A stretch of DNA of 64,000 nt, taken from Halorussus salilacus (GTDB taxonomy: Archaea > Halobacteriota > Halobacteria > Halobacteriales > Haladaptataceae). The notes beneath the pieces were generated by a model, which worked only from the letters and a program-made list of their open reading frames with translations, searched no databases and was not told the DNA's origin. Location of the stretch: contig NZ_CP099993.1 of assembly GCF_024138125.1 (NCBI RefSeq), forward strand, positions 372,001-436,000. Reading direction: 5' to 3'. The stretch's first letter is position 1. Every line of letters starts with the position of its first letter. Positions 25,344-33,882 of the stretch are shown here, in pieces. The position numbers were made by a program, and so were the translations under genes.

Positions 25344-25798
25344 GGCACTGTTCAGATAAGCGTTGAAGGATGATGCGGTAGAATTCGTAGTGTTCTATGC
25401 CCGAATTCGACCGCCTCAACGAATGTAGTGACTGGATCGAGTTAGAGTTTGTGGAGCGAGAAGCGACACCGGAGCCACTGATGAAGCTCGGTATCCACCT
25501 GCATGCGGCGGGATTATCACTCGCCGATACTGTTTCGGTCTTAGAGAAATTCGGTGTCGAACGGTGTCGCACCACTATCCATAATTGGGTGCAGAAAGCC
25601 GATTTACAGCCGAGAGCAAAATCTCCAATTTCAGCATATCACTCATGGACACCGGAATAGCGTTGAACGTGTCTTCAAAGAGTTAAAACGCCGCACCAAT
25701 CAGTTCGCCAATCATTTCCGCCACGCAACGCACCGCTCCGCCGAAAACTGGTTGCAAACCTTCGCCTTCGCATGGAATCAGCTAATCTGAACAATGCC
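25344..25798. mobile_element. Internally deleted IS6-type insertion sequence
   Basis: The left end reads GGCACTGTTCAGATAAGCG and the right end, on the other strand, GGCATTGTTCAGATTAGCT: terminal inverted repeats. Only about 455 bases remain between them. The flanks show no clear target duplication, so the copy is old or was rearranged. Confidence 0.75.
25397..25790 (+). pseudogene. IS6-type transposase remnant (ends joined, out of frame)
   Basis: The first frame (25397-25660) gives the IS6 N-terminal part with LGIHLHAAGLSLADTVSVLE and RTTIHNWVQKADLQP. The C-terminal part, NSVERVFKELKRRTNQFANH to the stop at 25790, continues in another frame. The catalytic DDE core between them has been deleted, so the protein is dead. 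The right frame ends inside the terminal repeat, as in intact copies. Confidence 0.8.
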
Positions 25799-25811
25799 AG
25801 CAATCCGGTCT

Positions 25812-26264
25812 ATGAGCGAAGATGACCCGGCGGACATCCACATGTCGACGGACGACCTCGTTGCAACCCTATGCCGTGGAGTAGCTCATCCTCACAGAAT
25901 GGCAATTCTTCGAGGCATCAACCAGAACTACGCGTTGACCAGGGTGGCGACGGTCCTCAACCTGTCCCGGAGCGGCGTCCAGACCCACGTTGATACCCTG
26001 GTCGATACCGACCTTGTTGTCCGGACCGGCGACCAGCAGGACCCGTACCATGTCACGGTACTCGGTGAACTGGCACTCCACCTCGTAGAACACGTCCAGA
26101 ACTCGGTCGAGGTCATTGAGGACGCCCGGCAGACAGCAGCGGCCCAGGCCAACGACGAACTCGGCGAGACGCCGTTGCCGGACGTCGAACGCGACCGCGC
26201 AATCCACCGTCGAACGTGGGAGTTGGTTGATGATGCAATTGACGATGCTGATTTAAAATTTTAA
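25812..26264 (+). CDS. ArsR-like winged-helix regulator
   Basis: A 150-residue single-domain regulator. The helix-turn-helix is in NYALTRVATVLNLSRSGVQT (about residues 38-57), followed by a wing and a long C-terminal helix with acidic ends. It shares its layout with the regulator at 34943-35530 in the same element. No Cys-based metal site is seen. The ATG at 25812 was chosen over one at 25794, which lies in the IS terminal repeat. It may control the TrlF-like gene that follows or an operon elsewhere in the element. Confidence 0.65.
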   Translation: MSEDDPADIHMSTDDLVATLCRGVAHPHRMAILRGINQNYALTRVATVLNLSRSGVQTHVDTLVDTDLVVRTGDQQDPYHVTVLGELALHLVEHVQNSVEVIEDARQTAAAQANDELGETPLPDVERDRAIHRRTWELVDDAIDDADLKF

Positions 26265-26426
26265 TAGATACTTCTGTAAGATTATGGACTATCGGTCGTC
26301 CAGCGGACATTCGGTCGCCTAATCAGGAACTATCTTATTCAATAATAGTGAATCCTCTTATCAATAAGTAAAAGATAAGACGAGAATCGGTAGAAATATA
26401 ATACGTTTCTTCTTGTGCCGAATCAT

Positions 26427-29231
26427 ATGAGCCTTAGCAAAGGAGCGACGTGGAATCGGTGGGATTTACACGTTCATACTCCAGAGTCATTTGACCATCA
26501 GTTCTCGACGGATGCTGATGGGGAGTACGATGAGGTATGGGAAAGATACATCGATGAATTATCAGAAATTGACGATGTATCTTGTCTCGGTATCACTGAC
26601 TACTTCAGCATTGATGGATATGAACGAGTTCGTAAAGCGAAAGTGGAGGGACGACTCGAAAACCTGGATTTGGTCATCCCGAATATCGAATTGCGTATTG
26701 ACAACGTGGTTGTCGAACGTGGCAAAGAAAATAAAAGCGGGGCCTCACGCAGCATCGATCTCCACGTTCTATTCAGCGAAGATTTAGACCCAGACACGAT
26801 CCGCAAAAACTTCTTACACCGTGTGGACGCATTGAAGCCCAACGGAGAGGAAATCAGCCTCGCTCGTGAAAACATTGAGCGGCTTGGACGAGAACGCGGT
26901 ATCGAACACCTCGACGAACGCTCCGGCGATGATTTCCAAGTCGGATGTGAGCGCCTGAACGTCAAACGAGAGTCGGTATTCGATGCCCTCGACAAGGAAG
27001 TATTTGAGGGGAAGTATCTCATTGTTCTTGACGATACGACGTGGGATGATATCCCTTGGAAGACCCGAGCAGGCACGATGAGAGCCAATCTAGCCAGCCA
27101 AGCAGACGCATTTTTCAGTTCGAACGAGAACACACGCAATTTCCTTTTGGGCCAACATCCATCAAATACGCCGAAGGAAGTCATCGAGACGTTCGGCAGT
27201 CTCAAACCATGCATTCACGGCTCGGATGCGCATGATTTTGCCTCGCTGTGTGCCCCCGATGAGGACCGATACTGCTGGATTAAAGCTGAAACCACCTTTG
27301 AAGGCCTCAAACAAATAAAATACGAACCCGATGAGAGAGTGCGGATACAACCAGAAGATCCCCAAGGGCACGTACCTGGATACACCCCAGAACGGGTCGA
27401 AATCCGTGATGGGGAAGTTGAAGATGTGCTCACGGTTACAGATACTGATCTCCCCCTCAATCCCAACCTAGTAACAGTGATTGGAGGGAAGGGTGCCGGA
27501 AAAACAACACTTCTTGACCTGATTGCCAATTGTTTCGAAGACCGATGCCGCCGTGACAAGAGCGTGCCCATTGATGAAAACTCGTTCATTCAGCGCATCG
27601 AAGACGAAAACCCGGAGATACTGACTCGTCTAGAGTTTAATAGTGACAGTATTGACGGATTCCATAAACGAGTTCGTGATAAGGAAACCATCGAATCAGC
27701 ACAAGTAGAGTACCTTCCTCAAGGGAAAATATCCGAGTACTGCCGCAAGAAAGAAAAGTTGCACGAACAGATCATCAACCTCATAAAAAGCAGTGTCCGG
27801 CAATCGGATCGTAACCTGATGAACCGGTTCGACGAAAAGCTAGACGAGATCTCCGCAATTGAAGATGAGTTAGAGGACCTGACGAGGTCTCTTTACCAGT
27901 TTGAACCAGAGACAATCAACTCACGGATTCAGGATGCACGCGAGGAAGTGAAGACCGCAAAGGCCAAACTCGAAGATAAGAAGACGGAGATTGAGGAATA
28001 TCGGGAACAGCACGGAGACGAGCTACAGAATAACTCAGCGACAGACCTCCAAAATGAGATCGATTCTTTGGAAGGGGCCATTGAGTCACTCGAATCCTAC
28101 AAGGCCGAGATCGAAGACGTACTCAACGAGATTGACGGGTTGGAAGAGGTGAACGAAAGTCTTGCAAGTATCTCAATAGAGGCGGAAGAACGGGAACTCG
28201 GAAACTCCGTTTCCCCCATCGAGTATCGCCAACAACTCCGAAGCCTCCAAGAAATCAAAAACACGATCGACAAGCGGATTGATACGAGGGAAACAGAAAA
28301 AGAAGCAGTCGAAGCCGAACTCGAAAACCTCACCGACGCTGAAGAGAGACTTTCTGAACTACTGACTGAGAAACGTGATATCGAGTCCGACCTTGAGAAA
28401 AAGCATACGAGATTAGAGACTCTTCGAGAAAACAAGCAACAGATAACTAAACTACGAAAAAAGCGACGTGAACAGTTCAAACAATACGTTAGCGGGTTTG
28501 TAGCCCTAGAAAACGTCTACCAGCTAGTGATAGAGGAATTCAATCGAAATCAGGTCACGATTCTAGACGATGTTGATTTCTCCCCTCAAGTGACTTCTGA
28601 CGAATCACTATCTGAGCGTCTTCACGATTGTCTTGACGGTCGGCAGGTTAACGTTCAGCGGTTACAAGAGGCTCTCGCCAATCTTGACCAAGCTCTTGAG
28701 AAAGACTCCCCCGAGCGGGGAGAATACGTCGAGCGGTTCCTCGACAAGGTTGAGGGACTGAAACAATACCTCGTTTCAGATGTTGATGAACGGAAATTCG
28801 ATGAACTTCTGTATGATTCTTATCTCTCTTTGACTGAGGAGATTTACTTCCAAGGAACGAAGATGGAGGGTCTTTCCTTGGGACAGAAGGGAACGGTTCT
28901 TCTAAAAATCCTGCTTGCAGAAGGGTCAACGCCGCTGATAATTGATCAGCCTGAAGAGAATCTTGACAACCGGTTCATCTACAAAACGCTCAAAGACACG
29001 TTCCGCGAGGCGAAAAAACAGCGGCAGGTCATCATTGCAACCCATAATGCAAATCTCGTGGTGAACACCGATGCAGAACAAGTAGTCATTGCAAACTACG
29101 AGGAGAGCGAGATCAATTTCACTGCGGGCCCTCTTGAAAACCCCCAAATCCGTGATGAAGTCACCACCCTTCTTGAAGGCGGAAAGAAAGCATTCCGGTA
29201 TCGTGAGCAAAAGTACGGACTAACAGACTGA
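26427..29231 (+). CDS. TrlF-like defence protein: PHP phosphoesterase fused to SMC/ABC ATPase
   Basis: A 934-residue protein. The N-terminal PHP domain begins WDLHVHTPES (His15, His17), continues with GITDYFS, and has HGSDAHD near residue 265. Then comes an SMC-type ATPase split by a long coiled coil: Walker A GGKGAGKTT near 352, coiled coil about 440-700, signature LSLGQKG near 815, Walker B PLIIDQPEENLDN near 836, and the H-loop IIATHNAN. This is the TrlF architecture, linked to phage defence, where the ATPase is thought to sense nucleic acid and the PHP part to act as the hydrolase. An AATATAATAC box lies about 28 bases before the ATG. It stands alone. Confidence 0.82.
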   Translation: MSLSKGATWNRWDLHVHTPESFDHQFSTDADGEYDEVWERYIDELSEIDDVSCLGITDYFSIDGYERVRKAKVEGRLENLDLVIPNIELRIDNVVVERGKENKSGASRSIDLHVLFSEDLDPDTIRKNFLHRVDALKPNGEEISLARENIERLGRERGIEHLDERSGDDFQVGCERLNVKRESVFDALDKEVFEGKYLIVLDDTTWDDIPWKTRAGTMRANLASQADAFFSSNENTRNFLLGQHPSNTPKEVIETFGSLKPCIHGSDAHDFASLCAPDEDRYCWIKAETTFEGLKQIKYEPDERVRIQPEDPQGHVPGYTPERVEIRDGEVEDVLTVTDTDLPLNPNLVTVIGGKGAGKTTLLDLIANCFEDRCRRDKSVPIDENSFIQRIEDENPEILTRLEFNSDSIDGFHKRVRDKETIESAQVEYLPQGKISEYCRKKEKLHEQIINLIKSSVRQSDRNLMNRFDEKLDEISAIEDELEDLTRSLYQFEPETINSRIQDAREEVKTAKAKLEDKKTEIEEYREQHGDELQNNSATDLQNEIDSLEGAIESLESYKAEIEDVLNEIDGLEEVNESLASISIEAEERELGNSVSPIEYRQQLRSLQEIKNTIDKRIDTRETEKEAVEAELENLTDAEERLSELLTEKRDIESDLEKKHTRLETLRENKQQITKLRKKRREQFKQYVSGFVALENVYQLVIEEFNRNQVTILDDVDFSPQVTSDESLSERLHDCLDGRQVNVQRLQEALANLDQALEKDSPERGEYVERFLDKVEGLKQYLVSDVDERKFDELLYDSYLSLTEEIYFQGTKMEGLSLGQKGTVLLKILLAEGSTPLIIDQPEENLDNRFIYKTLKDTFREAKKQRQVIIATHNANLVVNTDAEQVVIANYEESEINFTAGPLENPQIRDEVTTLLEGGKKAFRYREQKYGLTD

Positions 29232-29303
29232 CTTCCCTCTCTTCGCCATCTAATCAAGCTCGGCCACGACTTCCGGTTCTGGAGGGTACGGGGATATCGA
29301 CGT

Positions 29304-30185
29304 TTACGATGATTCCTCCCCCTTCCTTCCGTCGTAGAACGCCGAACAGTGCCGGATGGCGTTCCGAATCGTGCGCTTCCGGTAGTCCGGCCGGTCCCGC
29401 CACTTGTCACGAGTAAGCCCGCTCTGATCGAACAGCCGCTCAATCCGCTGCGGGTCCCCGCCCGTCCAGAACGCGAGCAACGTACACAAAGCTTGGTCCG
29501 CCTCCGAATGGCTATCGTACCCCAACGTATCGCCCTCCCACAGCGCCCGGAACTTCTCGCCGTTCGCCGCATTCTGCGCCTTCTCGAGTAACGCCTCGTC
29601 CGACAAGGACAGCGGTTCCGACGGTGGTGCTCCCTCCACGTCGGAGGTGGGCTCCTCCGACCCAATGTACTCCTCGTGGACCGCCTGTAGTGCGTCGTTC
29701 CGTTGCTCGACCTCTGTCGGGGCTCCCGGGACGCGGTCGCCCGTCACGGTGAAGTACCGATTCTCGTCGTACAGTTCCAACTGGTCCGCCCGGTTGCCCC
29801 CGGACGGCACGGTACCTTCGACGATGACGTGGAACCCGGTGCCGCTGGGGCTGTACTCCGTGTACGAATCGAGGGCCCGCAGGACCTCGATGGCCCAGTC
29901 CTCGACCTCGCCCGTTGCCGGCTCCCGGCAGGCATCGAGATCGACGCCCGCGTACGGATCGTCCGCGGTGAACACGAACCCGATGCCGTCGACACCGGCC
30001 GTGGCCCGGGCATACGCCTGCGCGGTGGCGTAGTCGCTCCACGTGTCCGTGTCGCGTACACTGGCGTAGCCACCACCGGCAGGATCGACGGGCACCTTCG
30101 TCGCCTCGCCGTCCCGGTCCTCGGTGCGCCAGCACACCCACTGGGGTCTTCGTTGCAAGACCGCGGGAATCTGCGTGTCAGCCAT
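29304..30185 (-). CDS. PrimPol-type replication protein (NrS-1-like)
   Basis: A 293-residue primase-polymerase-like protein, as in archaeal plasmids and phage NrS-1. The N-terminal core shows a VPVDPAGGGYASVRDTDTWS strand, GFVFTADDPYAGVDLDACRE with the metal-binding acidic pair, and YSPSGTGFHVIVEG with the His motif. A helical-bundle tail follows (HSEADQALCTLLAFWTGGDP, then RKRTIRNAI). It probably primes or starts replication of the excised element. It is last in a run of minus-strand genes that begins with the Ubl system. A 10-bp inverted repeat (GCCATCACGA at 30181-30190 and its complement at 30212-30221) covers the start codon and may regulate translation. Confidence 0.75.
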   Translation of the reverse strand: MADTQIPAVLQRRPQWVCWRTEDRDGEATKVPVDPAGGGYASVRDTDTWSDYATAQAYARATAGVDGIGFVFTADDPYAGVDLDACREPATGEVEDWAIEVLRALDSYTEYSPSGTGFHVIVEGTVPSGGNRADQLELYDENRYFTVTGDRVPGAPTEVEQRNDALQAVHEEYIGSEEPTSDVEGAPPSEPLSLSDEALLEKAQNAANGEKFRALWEGDTLGYDSHSEADQALCTLLAFWTGGDPQRIERLFDQSGLTRDKWRDRPDYRKRTIRNAIRHCSAFYDGRKGEESS

Positions 30186-30351
30186 CACGAACCACCACCC
30201 ACCCCTGGGGGTCGTGATGGCGACCGCGCAGTCTTAGCGGTCGGCCAAGACCCCGGTTCGAATGAGGCGCACCACGCAAAGGCCGCACCTGCACAACGTC
30301 GGTGGAGCGCTGCACGTCTCGTCCGGCGGCTGTACCACTCACAGTCGGACG

Positions 30352-30675
30352 TCAGTCCTCCCGGCGGCGCTCACGGTCCGCAAAGAGGTCTTCCATCAGG
30401 TGGGCGTGGACCTGCAACCGGGTCGCATCCTCGTCACGGACGCCACTGAGGCCAGCCAGCGCAACCCGGAGGCCGAGGCCGATGAGGATGAGCACTGTTG
30501 CGAGGAACAGGCTCGCGCCAAAGACGGCGACGACTTGCCAGATGATAGCCAACACCGTCGCGGCAAGCACCACGTCGGCGTACGTCTCCGTCAGCACCGC
30601 GAGAATCGCCAGAAAGACGAGTCCCGTGAACCCCAGCTTGAGCAACAGTGCGGCGTCGACCGGGTCGGCGGTCAT
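30352..30675 (-). CDS. Small membrane protein of the Ubl operon
   Basis: A 107-residue protein with two to three membrane segments (about residues 9-30, 32-50 and 53-75) and a charged C-terminal tail ending RERRRED. No motif is seen. It lies 25 bases downstream of the RING-like gene, so it belongs to the same transcript. It could anchor a complex to the membrane; this is inference from position. Confidence 0.6.
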   Translation of the reverse strand: MTADPVDAALLLKLGFTGLVFLAILAVLTETYADVVLAATVLAIIWQVVAVFGASLFLATVLILIGLGLRVALAGLSGVRDEDATRLQVHAHLMEDLFADRERRRED

Positions 30676-30700
30676 TGCGGCTCCCCACCGGACACGGCCA

Positions 30701-31264
30701 TCATCGCTTCTGCTCCGCGACCGCTTTCACCCGCAACTGGTCCAGCACCGATTGGACGTCGGTGTCCGCACCGTAGAGTTGGTGGCCGACGTGAAGCGCC
30801 TCTCGGCCCCGATCGGAGAGGGTGCCGTCATCGGCAAGGTAGCCCTGCTTGACCACGGTATTCGCTACGGCATCGATGTCGACGGCGGTGATCTCCCCGG
30901 CCTGGGTCGTCACGTCAAACAGGTCGGCAAACGTCATCGTCTCATGCTGGAGGAACACGAGCGTCAGGAACGTCCGCTTGTCCATGTCGAACCGGCGGCG
31001 GGCGCACAGCGGACAGACATGCTGCCGGCTCAACCGGATTTCGCACCGCGTACAACAGATGAGTTCACAGTCACAGCACCGGTAAACGTCCCCACTTCCG
31101 CTGATCGGGGCGCCACAGGTGCAGAAGGGCACCGCGGTCTGTTCGACGCGTTCGGTCAGGTCGTCGAGGTCGGTCGTCTTTTCCTCCTGTTCGAAGACGG
31201 GACTCCCCCGTGGTCCGAACGTTCGGACCGTCGTTTTCGTAAAGTCAGTATGTTCGTCGGTCAT
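30701..31264 (-). CDS. RING-like zinc protein with winged-helix tail (candidate E3)
   Basis: A 187-residue protein. Residues 48-87 hold four Cys pairs: C48/C50, C63/C66, C71/C74 and C84/C87, the last as HVCPLC. That is the spacing logic of a binuclear treble-clef (RING-type) finger. The C-terminal half (residues 95-180) is a winged-helix-like region with MTFADLFDVT, then GYLADDGTLSDRGREALH. In ubiquitin systems RING fingers bring E2 and target together. The gene shares a transcript with E2- and E1-like genes, so an E3-like role is attractive but unproven. A plain zinc-ribbon DNA-binding protein is the main alternative. Confidence 0.6.
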   Translation of the reverse strand: MTDEHTDFTKTTVRTFGPRGSPVFEQEEKTTDLDDLTERVEQTAVPFCTCGAPISGSGDVYRCCDCELICCTRCEIRLSRQHVCPLCARRRFDMDKRTFLTLVFLQHETMTFADLFDVTTQAGEITAVDIDAVANTVVKQGYLADDGTLSDRGREALHVGHQLYGADTDVQSVLDQLRVKAVAEQKR

Positions 31265-31327
31265 TGTCTCAGAGTCGGTCTCGGTGTCGCGGTTCGGTCT
31301 ATGTGTGCATGGTCTGTCGGCAGCGGG

Positions 31328-31630
31328 TTACCGGTCCTCCCGGCGGGTCGACGTCGAGCACCAGCCGCGGACGAGGTGCCGGACCAGCTGTGCCCCCAAG
31401 TAGGGCCGCGTATCAGCCGGGCAGAACACCTTCTGGCCGTTCGCGACCCAGACTTGGTGGCCCCGGCAGATCACCCGGCCACACAGCTGGCACGTGGCGA
31501 GGCAGTCGGCACAGAGGCGGGTTGCACAGCCCTGGTACTGGCAGACCCCGGCGAACTCGCCGACATGCCCACAGTCCAGTAACCGCCCCTCAGGGTCCGC
31601 GGTCGTGCGCATCGGTGGTTGGTCTGGCAT
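31328..31630 (-). CDS. Small Cys/His-rich zinc protein (B-box/RING-like)
   Basis: A 100-residue protein with C20/H22, C30/C35, C40/C43, C47/C50, C55/H58 and C70, enough ligands for two or more zinc ions. The order DCGHVG, LCADCLATCQLCG, ICRGH is close to a B-box or other treble-clef finger. It starts nine bases after the small membrane gene's stop, within the Ubl run. It may act with the RING-like protein that follows. I do not recognise a named family. Confidence 0.55.
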   Translation of the reverse strand: MPDQPPMRTTADPEGRLLDCGHVGEFAGVCQYQGCATRLCADCLATCQLCGRVICRGHQVWVANGQKVFCPADTRPYLGAQLVRHLVRGWCSTSTRREDR

Positions 31631-31639
31631 GACTTGGGA

Positions 31640-31933
31640 TCACCGTCGATAGTCCTCGATCGATCCGGTATCCAGATCCATGTCCAGGTCCGTCCGGCGT
31701 GGTTGCGTCCGGGACGGGCGACTATCATCAGGACTGTGCGACTGCTGACCCTCGCTCCCGATCAGGGCTGTCAGCAATCCGACCACCGCGAGTCCGAGCA
31801 GTCGCACCAGCACACCTCCAATCGTGAGCAGGCCCAGTTGGATGAGCAACAGGCCCAGTGGTTCAACCAACCCGACCACGAGCACGCCACACAGCACTGC
31901 CAGGACCCCGATAAGCAAGACGCCGATGGTCAC
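31640..31933 (-). CDS. Small membrane protein after the JAB-E1 gene
   Basis: A 97-residue protein with a long hydrophobic region (residues 3-60, two membrane segments) and a disordered, polar C-terminal tail ending in TGSIEDYRR. Translation starts at a GTG at 31933, 37 bases downstream of the JAB-E1 stop. No family is recognised; its position puts it in the Ubl operon. Confidence 0.5.
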   Translation of the reverse strand: MTIGVLLIGVLAVLCGVLVVGLVEPLGLLLIQLGLLTIGGVLVRLLGLAVVGLLTALIGSEGQQSHSPDDSRPSRTQPRRTDLDMDLDTGSIEDYRR

Positions 31934-31970
31934 CCACCTCCCGTTACCGTACCGGCGATGTCGCCAGGAG

Positions 31971-33470
31971 TCATGGCCGCACCTGCTGGCTTATCCGGGT
32001 GAGCCACTGTACGAGGCGCTGACCTGGACGACGGGTCCCGGCCACTGGAGTCCCGCCATCGGTCGCCGTATCACCTCCGGAGATGGCCAGGTCGAGATCG
32101 CTGTCGGCCGGGTCACCCAGGTCACGGTCCGCGGCAGGGTCCCGGTCGCCCTGGCCCAGCAAGCCCTCCTCGCCGCAGGTCGGACAGCTCGAATCCCGGT
32201 GCGTCACCAGTTCCTGCAACTGCGTGTCCAGTTCCTCGTACCGCACCATGTCCGGCGGCGATGCGTACCCGGCCGCGAGCCGGGCGAAGACGGCCGCCGC
32301 CTGGCTTGCAATCGTACCGTTGAGCGTGACGACCGCGGGGTCCGGTGCCAGCGCCGACTCCTCGATGTAGCCCTCCGCGACCTCGGCATCCAGTTGAGCG
32401 GTCGAGAGCTGTTCACGCCGAGCCCGCTCGGGATCCGCCCGGTCGAGACACGCATAACACGCGCTTGCACCGGGCGCGACCAGTTGGACGATCCCCTCGA
32501 TGGCGGTAACCTGCTCCTCGTCGGCGGTCCGGATAACGGTGCCCGCATCGATGTAGTACCGCAGGTGCCGGACACAGTACTGGTTCAGGACCGACCGGGT
32601 CGAGACCTGATCGACGGTGCCGACCACCACGTCACAGTCCGTCAAGGCGTCTGTCGCGTCCTCAACGGGGTCGGGCACCGTCTCCACCGTCAAATCCAAC
32701 CCGGTGTCGTGAAGCTGTTGGGCCAGGACGGTCACTTTCTGCCGCCCCACGTCCCAGACCGTTGCCCCGGTCAACCGGTTGAGGTTCGACCGTTCAACCG
32801 TGTCCGGGTCGATGAGAACCAGGTGCTGGACCCCGAGCCGCGCCAACTGTTTCGTGAGGCTGAAGCCGAGCCCACCGGTCCCGACCACGGCCACGGTCGT
32901 GGCCGCGAGCCGTTGCTGGCCCGGCTCAGTCAACAGCCGGAGCGACCGATCGTGGAGGTCGGCATCGATCGCCGCCGTGTCGGTCGCCGTCGCCACCGGC
33001 GGGTCAAGCCGCCAGTTCCCCACCACGTCGACTGGGACCGGATGAAACTGTTCGGCCGCCGCCTCGAACACGGTGGTCTCGACCTCCCGGCGGCCCACCA
33101 CGCTGAACCCGAAATCGGTCTCTGGATACAGGCCGTGCAACCAGTTCGTGTACCGATTGATTGCCGTGATGTCCTGCCCGGAGAACCCCGCCGTGTCGCT
33201 GAACGGATGGGAATGCATGAGCAACGGGCGGTAGCCGTGACGCACACAGGTCCCGAGCTGGTCCCGTTCAAAGGCCGGGGCCGGCCGACAGGCCGTCCGG
33301 CGCTGGGTCCGCATCGCCTCGTCCGGCACCGCCACGATATCTGCCACCACCCAGCGGTCCCCCGACCGTGTGCAGAACCCGTACGCACACCGTTCCTGGG
33401 CATCCTCCTGGAGCAGGTGCTCGCGGAGCGTCTGCATCTGCCCGGCCGACACGACGAGTCGGTCAGGCAT
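31971..33470 (-). CDS. JAB peptidase fused to E1-like (ThiF) activating enzyme
   Basis: A 499-residue two-domain protein. Residues 1-160 form a JAB/MPN metalloprotease: a Glu in the VADIVAVPDE region, then MHSHPFSDTAGFSGQD supplying H-x-H and S-x-x-D, with one extra residue in the spacer. Residues 185-420 are an E1/ThiF adenylation domain with VVGTGGLGFS (nucleotide loop), LIDPDTVERSNLNR, and paired CYAC and CPTC for zinc. It would both trim the Ubl tail and activate its Gly-Gly end with ATP. The gene overlaps the upstream E2-like gene by eight bases, so the proteins are made together. The C-terminal 60 residues are a disordered linker and a helix. Confidence 0.88.
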   Translation of the reverse strand: MPDRLVVSAGQMQTLREHLLQEDAQERCAYGFCTRSGDRWVVADIVAVPDEAMRTQRRTACRPAPAFERDQLGTCVRHGYRPLLMHSHPFSDTAGFSGQDITAINRYTNWLHGLYPETDFGFSVVGRREVETTVFEAAAEQFHPVPVDVVGNWRLDPPVATATDTAAIDADLHDRSLRLLTEPGQQRLAATTVAVVGTGGLGFSLTKQLARLGVQHLVLIDPDTVERSNLNRLTGATVWDVGRQKVTVLAQQLHDTGLDLTVETVPDPVEDATDALTDCDVVVGTVDQVSTRSVLNQYCVRHLRYYIDAGTVIRTADEEQVTAIEGIVQLVAPGASACYACLDRADPERARREQLSTAQLDAEVAEGYIEESALAPDPAVVTLNGTIASQAAAVFARLAAGYASPPDMVRYEELDTQLQELVTHRDSSCPTCGEEGLLGQGDRDPAADRDLGDPADSDLDLAISGGDTATDGGTPVAGTRRPGQRLVQWLTRISQQVRP

Positions 33471-33882
33471 CCGACGCCTCCCTGCCGGGTGCGTCCGCGG
33501 TCAGCAGATCGGCTAGCATGACGTCGGTCTCCTGCCGCAAACTCGACCGGGCCGGATCCCAGTCGGTCGGCCAGTAGATGATCGGGTCCCCTAACTGCCC
33601 GCGGGCCAACCAGTGGCCGGACGACAGGATGTGCCGCGGGACACGCCCGTTCAGCCGGAGCTCCCCGGGCAACACCCATTTCGGCGGATTCCGTGGGTGA
33701 TGCTCCGAGAGCTCGATCCGGATATCGATGGTCCGTGGCTCCCATCCCTCCGGCAGTTCGACGGCGTCCAAGACGATGGTCTGCTCGTCGGCCGCGGGCC
33801 GTACGTCGTACTCGCGCTGCAGGGCGCGGTGCTCGCGGTGCAACAACGCCCGGAGCACCCGGTGCATCCGGCGGTCGGTCAT
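33463..33882 (-). CDS. E2-like protein lacking the catalytic cysteine (UEV-like)
   Basis: A 139-residue UBC-fold-like protein. It has the E2 landmarks YP/HP..PP in SEHHPRNPPKWVLPG, an NG.v..H turn (LNGRVPRHILSSGHW), and the W-x-P before the C-terminal helix (WPTDWDPARSSL). There is no Cys anywhere in the protein, and PIIYWP takes the place where the Cys would be. It therefore looks like an inactive E2 variant, comparable to eukaryotic UEV partners. It overlaps both neighbours (ATGA with the other E2, eight bases with JAB-E1). It may pair with the Cys-bearing E2. Confidence 0.68.
   Translation of the reverse strand: MTDRRMHRVLRALLHREHRALQREYDVRPAADEQTIVLDAVELPEGWEPRTIDIRIELSEHHPRNPPKWVLPGELRLNGRVPRHILSSGHWLARGQLGDPIIYWPTDWDPARSSLRQETDVMLADLLTADAPGREASDA

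Noticed and set aside
30178-30342. A 54-codon minus frame between the small membrane gene and PrimPol, ending at the PrimPol start
   Set aside because: The coupled stop is tempting, but the product is Arg-rich and low in acidic residues, unlike its neighbours; too weak to list as a gene.
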